This document shows, piece by piece, positions 1-9,321 of a stretch of 64,000 nucleotides of DNA (position 1 is its first letter; the number at the start of each line of letters is the position of its first letter). Source of the stretch: Valencia hispanica (Eukaryota > Chordata > Actinopteri > Cyprinodontiformes > Valenciidae); the NCBI GenBank assembly GCA_963556495.2, contig OY747713.1:50751328-50815327 (forward strand), read 5' to 3'. Both the position numbers and the translations under genes were made by a program. The notes beneath the pieces were generated by a model, which was not told the DNA's origin, did not search any database, and worked only from the letters and a program-made list of their open reading frames with translations.

Positions 1-690
1 AATCCCAAAGGGAAATTCTGCATTGCAGGGCTCTTAAAAGCAATGACATATTGATGGGCACATGAGGGAAGGAATTCCTGCATCGTTCTGTGTAACAAAC
101 TGGTGGAACGAGTCTGGTACTGAAAGGGCTCCTCAGTTTTTCCAGCATGTTGTGGAGAGGACGGGAAGGACTGTTCAGTATGGTTGTTAGCTTGGACAGA
201 ATCCTCCTCTCTGACACCACCCTCAGAGAGTCCAGCTCGACTCCAACTACATGGCATGCCTTACAGATCATTTTATTTTGTCTGTTGGGGTCAGCCACCC
301 TCAGTCTGCTGCCCTTGCACAGTACAGAATAGAAAAGGGCACCGCCCACCAAAATCCTCAGCATCGTCCCGCAGATGTTGACATACCTCAGCGGCCTCAG
401 AAGATAGAGACGGTTCTGTCCTTTCCTGTAGATGGTATCAGTCTTTTTGTTGAGGTCCAGTTTATTATCAATAACCAGTCCAAAGGTATTTATGGTCCTC
501 CATTTTGACCACATTCACCTCACCGATGGAAACAGGGGTCATTAATGGTTTTGACCTTCTCATGTCCACAATCAGTTCTTTGATTTTTGCCATGTTGAGC
601 TGCAGATGGCTCTGCTCGCATCACGTGACAAAGTTGCACACCACAGTTCTGTACTCTTCCTCATCATCCTCTAATGTCTGATACAGTTGA
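1..690 (-). mobile_element. Rex1-type LINE, 3' end (RT C-terminus and 3'UTR)
   Basis: Read on the minus strand, about 140-690 encodes the C-terminal part of a Rex1/CR1-type reverse transcriptase. Visible motifs are a LEDDEEEYR stretch, LNMAKIKELIVDMRRS, then VIDNKLDLNKKTD and the YRKGQNRLYLLR signature. The frame shifts once near 505 and a stop replaces the W expected in the FVxWC motif. Left of 140 the sequence becomes 3'UTR-like, and the first bases (minus strand: TTTCCCTTTGGGATT) resemble the terminal motif of this family. The true 3' end therefore probably lies just outside the window. It is a dead fragment. Assignment to Rex1 rather than another CR1-group clade is from motif memory. Confidence 0.8.
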
Positions 691-711
691 GTATAAAATC
701 CTGTGGCATGT

Positions 712-788
712 TTCTACTTACTGAGGATAAATTCATAGTATCTAAAATGGGGGCAATAATTAAAGGGAACGCTTCTTTAAAGCAACAC
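712..788 (-). repeat. Short Maui/L2 ORF2 fragment
   Basis: About 70 bp match, with scattered substitutions, the plus-strand text of Maui-1 at about 6060-6130, the segment just upstream of the RT palm domain in ORF2. Shared words include GGATA(A/G)ATTCAT, TATC(T/C)AAAATGGGG and GGAACRCTTCTTTAAA. It abuts the Rex1 fragment directly. It is too short to code. Confidence 0.6.
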
Positions 789-1335
789 TGAAGTTTCCCG
801 CTTCTTCATCCTACTGGTTGAAAGTGGAACTACAACTGTCATGAGACAAGGTCGTGTATTTTGCATGTTTTTATGACTGTATGATTAGTGGCATTTCAGA
901 AACAAAGAAAAAAATAGGACTTTGCTTAATACTTTTTTAGATGGTTTGAAACTGTAAAAATGAATGTTGCCTCAAAGCAGGTAGAGACCTCCCACTAGCG
1001 CCTTCCCAGCAGGGTGTCCAGCAATAATTCCAGTCAAAACTGCACTAAAGGTGATAGGATGGGTACGAAGGAATTCCTTCCCTTTTCTCACGGAGAGCAA
1101 AGACAGAATCCTGTGTTCACTCTCTCCCAAGGACATCCTCCCTAACGCAGCTGGAGTCTCTCACACAGGCCTTTGTTTGAAACTGCTTCGAGCCACTCGT
1201 TAGCTCACCATCCTTTAACCCTAAAAAGGGTCACCTGACCTGCATTAAATAAACAGGGGTAGCAAGAAATCATTAGAACATTACAAAATGCTAGCCAATT
1301 CAACTAACATTAAATTATTCCTATCCCTGTGTATA
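789..1335. other. Stretch with no recognised gene
   Basis: I see no open frame of note, no known repeat motif and no clear terminal repeat here. The sequence is of mixed composition. It may be old element DNA, but nothing supports a specific call. Confidence 0.5.
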
Positions 1336-1479
1336 CAAATCAAATAAATACATGGCATTCAAATAAATGATCCAAATAATAGTATTTATGATAATCAGTA
1401 AAGTTTTTCCAAACCAGTTTTCTGCCACAAATACTACACATCTTAAACAATTGCAATCCCACAACAATAGCAAGCTGAC

Positions 1480-1850
1480 TGCTTCCTTCGGCTGCAAGCC
1501 AGCCCGGTGCGGCGCATTTCACCTGCCTGCCCGCTCTCTGCCATGCCCCCCTCCTGATTCGATCCATCGGACCTCTGCAGCCACTTACGCCGCTCAGCTG
1601 ACCTCATGGTATTTCCCCTGAATTGGAAGCCACCGGACCAGTGAGTACTTCAACCCTAAAGAGTCCGTTTTTTCCCATCTGTCAGAGATCTCTACTAACC
1701 TCACCTCTCCACTTCCCAGACGCTCAGCGATCCCCGCCGTTCCAGCTGAACCTTTTGATTTTCCCCCTTTTTAATAAAACTACTTAACCTTGTCCTGGTG
1801 TCCGAGCTTGATTCTGCATGTGGGTCAGGAGGTTAAACGAAACCATGACA
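1480..1850 (+). repeat. Possible LTR 3' portion (R/U5-like), uncertain
   Basis: On the plus strand this segment carries a polyadenylation signal (AATAAA near 1772) followed by a CTTGATTCTGCATGTGGGTCA-like string and ACCATGACA. That resembles the U5 end of fish gypsy-type LTRs as I remember them, with a CA end at 1850. The left boundary is not visible and no target duplication was found. On the minus strand the same DNA supplies the last residues of the gypsy frame and a purine-rich run (AAAAAGGGGGAAAA) that could instead be a polypurine tract. Both readings are possible. Confidence 0.3.
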
Positions 1851-3559
1851 GATACAGTTTCAGGGAAATTGTTGGGTGGATCATTTTGGGTTTCCTCTTC
1901 AACATCAACATCAGATTCCAAGGATGTTTCCCTCTCAGAGCCTAACAGAGTTTCCACAGTTGATTCCTTTGCAGGTGTAGGTCCTGGAGTGATGAGTTTC
2001 TCCACACAACTGGGAAAAGACTTTGGAAGTTTAAGAGATTTCTTTATCTTAAATTGCACTGGTCGTTGGACAAGGTGGGTAAAAGTCGGTTCCAACTCAT
2101 CCTCTTCTGCAGAGGGCTCTAATGATTCATGCTGTTTGTTTTCTGGTTTGTTAATTGAAATTACCTCATCTGCTGTTTCTGCCTCTGTTGCAGGTAGAAA
2201 ACAACATGGAAGGAAGAGATCTCTGTGGAGTCTGGGAATTGGCCCGTCTTTGCATTCTGGTTTGACGGTGTAGACTGGGTGGTCTTCGACACATTTCACC
2301 ACTACAAAGACATTTGGTTCCCATTTGTCGCAGAGCTTATGTTTATCTCTGAGTCTCATGTTCCGCACCAGTACTCTACTTCCAACTTCCAGCTTGGATG
2401 GTATAATACGCTGGTCAAATTGAGTCTTGTTTCTTTCAGCATTCTTCGTGGCGTTCTTTGAAGTTAGTTGATAGCTTTCCTTTAACCTAGCTTTTAAGTC
2501 CTGTACATACTGTGAATGTGGCTGACATTTCTTCTCACATACAGGAAGATTAAAAGCAAGGTCAATTGGGAGACGAGGACAACGTCCAAATATGAGTTCA
2601 TTTGGAGTGTAGCCAGTCACTTCATTTTTGGTGCAGTTGTAAGCATGAACCAGTGGTTTTACAAACTCTTTTGATTTGGTACTGGAAAGGCAAGGGCAAA
2701 CTTTTTTGAAATGATCTGTAAGTACCAAGATGTCTTTGGTATTGCTGGTGTCAGGTTTGAGACAGAGGAAATCCATGCAAATGAGTTCTAATGGACGTGA
2801 GGTCCGGATGTTGACCAGGGGAGCAGCCCTTTCTTGCAAGCTTTTTCGGTGAACACAGCCGCTGCATGTCTTTATTTTTTTCTTTATGTCTGCCACCATT
2901 CAGGGCCAGTAGAACCGAGTCCTGATAAGGTCAAGGGGCATGTTCCATTTCCAGGTGCCCCATATCATCATGGAGGCTTTGGAGAACAGTTTGACGTAGT
3001 TTTGTTGGGACGACCAGTTGATATGATTGTTGTTCATTTTCACACCCCTTCATGTAGAGAACACCACCAGTCAACTCCAACTTATTAAATTCTCTGAGGA
3101 GAAGAGGGATTTCAGGGAGCTGTTTTTTAGCTGTTGGAGGAACCTTTTTCCCCAACTCCAACTGGTAAATTATCTCCCGGAGATTTGGATCGGTTCTCTG
3201 TTTTTCTTTTAGCTCATCATGAGATACGATGCAAATAGCAGGAAGTCCATGCAAGATTTCTGAGTAGGTTTCAGGGACTGTTACTGCATTGAAGGTTAGG
3301 GATTCGACCAATACATTATCAGCTTGGCTTCTGAATAGGCAGCTCTGGCACGTCGCGCAGATAACTTCAGGTGGTATTTGTCTATCGCCGTTGCTTGGGA
3401 AATGTTGCCGAGCAAAATGATTAAGAAGCTCTTCATCTTTTTGAGCAAGTACATCAGAAGAAGTACTGCTATGGGGACGACGGGAAAGTGCATCTACATC
3501 CAAAATATTTTGCCAGTTCGATACTGTATCTTGAAGGCAAATGTAGAAAGAGCAGCAGC
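1784..3559 (-). pseudogene. Ty3/gypsy pol, RNase H end and integrase (left half)
   Basis: The minus strand reads from the end of RNase H (DVDALSRRP near 3500) through a spacer (about 3490-3060) to the integrase zinc-binding region, where DDMGH is visible near 2955, then a second open piece (2899-1784). The second piece has the CxxC half of the zinc finger (KTCSGCVHRK), the first core aspartate context (ICMDF), a TDHF motif, then FVKPLVHAYN and GYTPNELIFGR. The C-terminal segment is typical of gypsy integrases (VGSRVLVRNMRLRDKHKL, DKWEP, YTVKPE, LHRDLFLPC). The core domain jumps from TDHF to EFVKPL, so the second catalytic Asp and the Glu are deleted. Its upstream continuation is at 13142-13535. 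Confidence 0.88.
3545..3559. repeat. Left copy of 15-bp target-site duplication of L1-A
   Basis: AGAAAGAGCAGCAGC here is repeated exactly at 13142-13156, directly after the poly-A of L1-A. The two copies bracket the inserted element and lie in the same position of the gypsy RNase H coding sequence. This is the signature of target-primed reverse transcription. Confidence 0.9.
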
Positions 3560-3724
3560 GGCGCTGCTGAGCACTGATGGTGTAGGACGTGTTTTGTGGC
3601 GGCTCCACAGGAATGTGACATTTTATTAATATTGTGCACCCTCTTCGCTCTTTTATCATTTAAATTTGGTCGGGAGTGCTTTCACTGTATTCCGTTGTTG
3701 GCTTCGGATGAACCGGTTGCCTGA

Positions 3725-4579
3725 ATGAAATGCACGGAGACAAAAAGGACCACTCGAAGTATGGCTGAGCAAGAGGCTAAAGCTACCCCCGAGGCTAGTA
3801 GCATGCTGTTGGCTAACATGAAAGTAATGATGGAGGAGATGCGAATGGACATTGTGGGCAATTTTGAGACTATAATTGCTGACGTTGTTAGGCGGGAAGT
3901 CACGGGCGCTTTGGCACCTTTGGAGACCAAAATTACCACTTTTGCGTCTTCCATTACTGCGCTGGAAGACGTAGCCAACGACCACGATGAGAGGCTAACT
4001 AGTCTACAGGCCTCTGTTAGCCAACTCCGAGGGGAAGTTAATTCGCTGACCAAAAAGTGTGACGTTTTGGAAGGACGCTCCAGACTAAACAACATCCGCA
4101 TATTGGGGATACCGCAGGGTTCCCAGGGTCCTCGCTCTATGGAATTCGTGGCCGGAATTCTCCAAAATTTGCTACGCCTGGATGCTAAACCTGTTTTGGA
4201 CCGGGCGCATCGCACTTTGCGGCCTAGGCCAGTGGGAGATGCAGCACCTCCTCGTCCCTTCATTGCCCGTGTCAATCAGTTTCAAACTCGAAACGAAATC
4301 CTTCGTAAGGCCCGTGAGGTGCCCGCTTTGCATTACAGTGGAAGGCGAGTGTTTATTTTCCCAGACTTTACAACATCGGTGGCGAAGAAACGTGCTGCTT
4401 TTGCCCCAGTTAAGAAGGCACTGCACTCCTGCCTTGGAGTGAAGTTTGGGCTCTTTTTTCCTGCATCGCTTCGAATAACTCTTTCCAATGGCCAACTTAA
4501 GACATTTGAAGATCCAGATCTTGCTCTGCACGTTGTGAAGAAAAGCCTCAAGACTATGGTGGACCAGGACTCGACATAG
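3725..4579 (+). CDS. L1-A ORF1 protein (RNA-binding, coiled coil)
   Basis: 284 residues open from an ATG at 3725 to TAG. In L1-type elements this protein coats the element RNA and acts as a nucleic-acid chaperone in the ribonucleoprotein. Residues about 60-125 have the hydrophobic spacing of a coiled coil (SSITALEDV, LQASVSQLRGEV, LTKKCDVLEGRSR). The RNA-recognition fold follows (NNIRILGIP, then LDAKPVLDRAHRT and PRPFIARV), and a C-terminal domain ends the protein (YSGRRVFIFPDFT, SNGQLKTFEDP). No internal stop is present, which is unusual because the partner ORF2 is badly broken. Either the insertion is young enough for ORF1 to escape by chance or ORF1 was under longer constraint. Bases 3814-3910 reappear inside ORF2. 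Confidence 0.85.
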   Translation: MKCTETKRTTRSMAEQEAKATPEASSMLLANMKVMMEEMRMDIVGNFETIIADVVRREVTGALAPLETKITTFASSITALEDVANDHDERLTSLQASVSQLRGEVNSLTKKCDVLEGRSRLNNIRILGIPQGSQGPRSMEFVAGILQNLLRLDAKPVLDRAHRTLRPRPVGDAAPPRPFIARVNQFQTRNEILRKAREVPALHYSGRRVFIFPDFTTSVAKKRAAFAPVKKALHSCLGVKFGLFFPASLRITLSNGQLKTFEDPDLALHVVKKSLKTMVDQDST

Positions 4580-4914
4580 CGCCTCAATGGGACAGTGTCT
4601 CCTGGCGTTTAAGTAAAGAGATTTGATATACTGTTTGTTAGTTCATTGACCTGTTTCGAATTTCATTTTTTATTTGGATGTTTTCATTCTCAGGGTAACT
4701 TATTCAATTCAATTTTCAATTCAGTTTATTTATATAGCGCCAATTCACAAAAGATGTCATCTCAAGGCACTTAACAAGAAGTCATTTCAATACATTTATA
4801 CAAACATTCCAATCAGTTAAAAAGTTTCCTATTTAAGGAATCCCAGCAGATTACGTCAGTCATTGGCGTGAGGTTGGGCCCTGTTGATGCAGACTTTCCA
4901 ACCACAGCAATCCT

Positions 4915-7652
4915 TCAGCAATCCCTCATACTGAGCAAGCATGTAGCGACGGTGGATTTAACAGGGAGCAAATGAAGGGAAGCTAAAACAGGAGAAATGT
5001 GATCTCTCTTTTTAATATTCATCAGAACTCTTGCTGCCGCATTTTGGATCAACTGAAGGCTTTTAATGGCATTTTGTGGACTACCTGATAGTAAAGAATT
5101 ACAGTAGTCCAGCCTTGAGGTAACAAATGCATGGACTAGTTTCTCAGCATCACTCCTGGAAAGGATGTTTCTAATTTTAGCAATATTCCGGAGGTGAAAG
5201 AAAGAAATCCTAGAAACCTGTTTAATATGGGATTTAAATGTCAAGTCTCGGTCAAAAATAACGCCGAGGTTCCTTATTTTATTACTGGGGGCCAATGTAA
5301 TGCCATCCAGATAAAGTGATTGACTAATCAGTTTCTGTTTTTAAGAACTTCTGGTCACATCTGTTTTGTCAGAATTTAAAAGCAAAAAGTTTAGGGTCAT
5401 CCATGTTTTTATGTCTTTCAGACATGCCTGTAATCTACCTAACTGACTGGGTTCATCAGGATTTATGGATAAATATAGTTGTGAATCATCTGCATAGCTG
5501 TGGAAATTTATCCCATGCTGTCTAATGATTCTACCAATTGGGAGCATATATATGGTGAACAGAATTGGTCCAAGCACAGAACCCTGTGGAACTCCACAAG
5601 CAACCCTGGAGAGTAAAGATTGATCATTTAGATGAACAAACTGGAATCTATCAGACAAATATGATTTAAACCAGCCTAGAGCTGTTCCTTTGATCCCTGC
5701 AACATGTTCAAGCCTTTCTAAGAGAATATTATGATCGACTGTGTATAAAGCAGCACTGAGATCTAACAAAACCAGAACAGACACAAGTCCATTATCTGAG
5801 GCCATGAGAATATCATTAGTAACTTTCACCAGTGCTGTTTCAGTGCTATGATGAGCTCTAAAACCTGACTGAAATTCTTCAAACCGCTCGTTACTGTTTA
5901 GATGCTCACAGACTTGATTAGCAACAATTTTCTCAAGGACTTTGGATAAGAAAGGAAGGTTAGATATAGGTCTGTAATTCACTAAGTCATCTTGATCAAG
6001 GGAAGGTTTCTTGAGTAAAGGTTTAATCACGGCTATTTTAAATTCCTGTGGTACGTATCCGTTTACTAAGGATAGATTCATCATATCCAAAATGGGGCCA
6101 GGAACCAAATGGAACACTTCTTTAAATAATTTGGTTGGAATTGGGTCCAACATACAAGTTGAAGGTTTAGACGAGGCTAATATTTTTTATAATTCCGAAA
6201 GCTCGTCTGAATCAAAACAGCCTGAGCACAACTGAGGTTGTACAGTTCTTTCCGATACTGCCTCATTTACTGAGGAAGAAGTAATCATGTTTGGGAGGAT
6301 GCCAATGATTTTATTTTTAATAGAATTAATTGTATTTATGAAGAATCCCATGAAATCATCACTGCTAAGAGCTGGGGGAATAGTTGGCTCAACAGAGCTA
6401 TGACTCTGTGTAAGTTTGGCAACTGTACTAAAAAGAAACCTAGGATTGTTTTCATTCACCTCTATTAATGATGAAAATATGCTGTTCTAGCTTGTCGAAG
6501 GGTCTTTTTATACAGCAGTAGACTGTTATTCCAGGTTAAATAGGAATCCTCTAGGTGTGTAGAGCGCCATTTTCTCTCCAACTTCCTAGTATTCTGCTTT
6601 AAAGTACGCAACTCTGCGTTGAACCAAGGAGTCAGCCTCCTATGGCTAGCCACTTTCTTTTTTAAGGGGGCTACACTATCTAATGCCAAACGGAATGAGG
6701 ACGTAACACTGTGAACCAGATCATCAATTTCTGAAGGTTTAGAGATAGAATTGCTGCCATCCACTGTGTTACCCTGAGACACGAAGGAAAGTAAGAGTGG
6801 AACAGATTCTTTAAAAATTGTTACAGCATTGTCTGATAAAGCTCTACTATAATGAAATTTTCTTTCAGATTTAAGATGGTCAGTTAAAGTAAATTCAAAA
6901 GTTATTAAGAAGTGGTCAGACAGGACCGGGTTATGTGGGTGGACTGTTATTTCCTCACACAAAAATACCGTATGTCAGTACAAGGTCCAAAGTGTGTTTA
7001 CCCGAGTGGGTCGATCCCTGTACTTTTTGAGTAAAGCCAATTGAGTCTAAAATAGCATTAAAGGCTGCATTTAGGCTATCACTTTCAGTATCCACATGAA
7101 TATTAAACTCCCCCACTATAATAACCCTATTAGTATTTAATACTAAATCAGATAAAAATTTGAGATCTGATCCAAGAATTGAGATTAAGGGCCTGGTGGA
7201 CGATACAAAACCACAAACAAAAATGGTCTTAATGTTTTGCAACTTGGATGAGGAAAATTAAGGGTTAGATGTTCAAAAGAACTGTAGCTATCAATTGGTC
7301 TGGGACTAATTAGTAAATCAGAACGAAAAATGGTTGCAACTCCTCCTCCTCGCCCAGTATTTCTAGGAATGTGAAAATTTAAATGACTGGAAGGAGTTGA
7401 CTCATTTATACTGACATAATCCTCCTGCTGCAACCAGGTTTCTGTGAGACAAAGGAAATCAATGTGATTATCACAAATCAAGTCATTTACTAACAAAGTC
7501 TTTGAGGAGAGAGATCTTATGTTTAATAAACCACATTTAATAGATTTATTTTTCTGTTCAGTCAAAGTTGTATTTATTTTTTTGAGATTTCCATGATTTG
7601 CTTTTGTTGGCTTAACTTTTAATCCATTTAATTTTGGCCGTGGGCAAGACAC
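4915..7652 (-). pseudogene. Maui-1 ORF2: endonuclease and reverse transcriptase
   Basis: In order on the minus strand: APE endonuclease ([32 protein letters not shown] at 7108, GKHTLDLVL, LSDHF), a linker, then RT ([31 protein letters not shown], palm motif A, GVPQGSVLGPILF, YADDSQLYL) and the C-terminal HAFVTSRLDYCNSLL domain. Frame breaks fall near 7242, 6962, 6459, 6153 and 5341. Palm motif A reads SAALYTVDH where Maui-2 and Maui-3 have SAAFDTVDH, so a catalytic Asp is Tyr. The endonuclease has GEFN instead of GDFN. Confidence 0.88.
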
Positions 7653-7745
7653 TGTTTCTATAGGGTAATGGGTGGGTAACAGTACAGAAGCAGCAGAGAG
7701 GTGGGTTAAACTACGACTCTGCTTCCTGGTCTGGACCCTGGGTTG

Positions 7746-8629
7746 TCAGTGTTTTTGAGGACTAATAAATTCGGTCATATTCCTAGAAAGAAGAGCTGCT
7801 CCATCCAAAGTTGGGTGGATGCCGTCTCTCCGGATCAGACCAGGTTTTCCCCAAAATGTTCTCCAGTTATCAATGTAGCCCACATCGTTTGCAGGACACC
7901 ACCTAGACAACCATTGATGGAATGACAGCATGCGGCTAAACATGTCGTCACTGGTCCGATCAGGCAGGGGACCGGGAAAAGATTACAGAGTCTGACATTG
8001 TTTTGGCAAACGTACACACCGAAGCAACACTAATTTTAGTGACCTCCGATTGGCGTAAGCGGGTGTCATTACCGCCAGCGTGAATAACAATCTTACTGTA
8101 TTTACGCTTATCTTTAGCCAGCAGTTTCAGGAAGGATTTGATGTCGCCCGTTCTGGCCCCTGGCAAGCATTTGACCATGGTCAATGGTGTCTCTAATGCC
8201 ATGTTTCTGACTATGGAGCTGCCAATTACCAGGGTCGGCTTCTCAGCGGGTGTGTCGCTGAGCGGGGAAAATCTGTTAGAAATGCGGACCGGTTGGTGGT
8301 GCCCCGGGGGCTGGGTCCTAGAACTATGCTTCCTACGTACCGTCACCCAGCCGGCCTGAGGTCCTGGCTGCGCGGGCTCTACCGGAGGACAGCTAGGGGG
8401 TTCTATCCTTGTTGGCTCCACGCTTGCTAATGGGCTTCGGCTTTTCAACAGCGCGGAGCCGTGCTTCTAATTCTGATACCCTCGCCTCCAAAGCTACAAA
8501 AATATTACATTTATTACAGTTATCATTATCACTAAAGGAGGCAGGGAAGTAACTAAACATCTGACAGAGAGAGCAAGAGAGAAGAGAAGAGTTAGAGACA
8601 GGAGAGAGAAGAGTAGCCATAGCCGCCAT
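7746..8629 (-). pseudogene. Maui-1 ORF1: SGNH/GDSL-type esterase protein
   Basis: This copy keeps the natural start: MAAMATLLSP at 8629, then a CxxC pair (CNKCN) and a short coiled coil ([10 protein letters not shown]). After a frame change near 8420 the esterase region follows. It has block [10 protein letters not shown] (near 8220), block III HAGGND (near 8070) and block V DGIHPT (near 7820). A second frame break lies near 7950. CR1 and L2 ORF1 proteins with an esterase domain are an established family, and their role in retrotransposition is unclear. Block I reads GSS rather than the canonical GDS. Confidence 0.8.
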
Positions 8630-8834
8630 GAAGCTAAGCTAACTGAGCTAGCGAGACCTTACCACCCCAAGAAAAACTGTGAAACACAAGGAGTTCCCAA
8701 AACGTAAAGTACACCACCACAAAACGTGTGTTTTAGTGTGCTTGTGTGTTAAAATAACTTAGAAAGGCCTCAGCACAGAAAACAAGATCAATTCAAGAGA
8801 GTCTGAACACCAAACAGCTTACAGGGAGCACAAC

Positions 8835-9321
8835 AGGAAATGACGCAATACGGTTTACCCCCGTCGAATCAGCTGAAATTTATATGTTTCAATATTTGAC
8901 TGATAAAAGTGTCACTTTATATTTGAAGATTTACATTACTTAAAGGTAACACATTGTATTCTACATACATAGAAATGACCTAGCTGAGTCATTTGATTTG
9001 TTTTAATTCTTTTTGTTACTTCACATCTGAAGTTAACGTGCACTAATTTGTATATATATTTTTATGTTTCGCATTCCGCAGGAGAGTAGAGCTATGTTAG
9101 TCACTGCTCTCCTTAGCCTTAAAAGGTTATTTTTGCATTTTTGGGGGGAGGGGGTTCGCGCATCTTGATTGGGGAGTTGCTTATGAGAGTTCTTTTTGGG
9201 TCTTTTTGGGTGTGTTCGTTTGTTCTTTTGTTTTAGTATTGTTTTGGTTTGGTTTTTGAGGGAGGGGGGGGTTGGCAGGTGCTCAGTGGGATCAATAATA
9301 TAATCTAGTTTAATCATTTCA
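8835..9321 (+). other. L1-A inter-ORF region (right of Maui-1)
   Basis: This joins with 4580-4707 to form the spacer between ORF1 and ORF2 of L1-A. It is AT-rich on the left and has a G/T-rich tract near 9130-9290 (GGGGGGAGGGGG and GAGGGAGGGGGGG). I see no coding potential. The exact right end of Maui-1 is uncertain by tens of bases. Confidence 0.5.

Larger units (their letters stand above)
4708..8834 (-). mobile_element. Maui/L2-type LINE (Maui-1) inside L1-A
   Basis: On the minus strand the element runs from a 5' end near 8834 (TTGTGCTCCCTGTAAGC) through ORF1, ORF2 and the 3' tail, ending in a TTGAA-type pentamer run at 4708-4725. Compared with Maui-2, it lacks about 800 bp between the RT C-terminal domain and the last 3'UTR segment (junction near 4955). 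The left flank is L1-A inter-ORF sequence. I could not define a target duplication, which is common for L2-type insertions. Confidence 0.85.

Noticed and set aside
681..1858. GATACAGT at 684-691 and again at 1851-1858, suggesting an 8-bp duplication
   Set aside because: The left copy belongs to the Rex1 coding sequence while the right copy lies in the gypsy-associated segment. The two flanks are different elements, so there is no shared target site.
3560..3659. Extension of the gypsy minus frame to 3659
   Set aside because: Bases right of 3559 belong to the 5'UTR of L1-A, so the first residues of that frame are read from the antisense of another element.
4695..8955. GGGTAACTTA and AGGTAACACA as a target duplication of Maui-1
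   Set aside because: The words differ at several positions and the right one lies more than 100 bp beyond the apparent 5' end.
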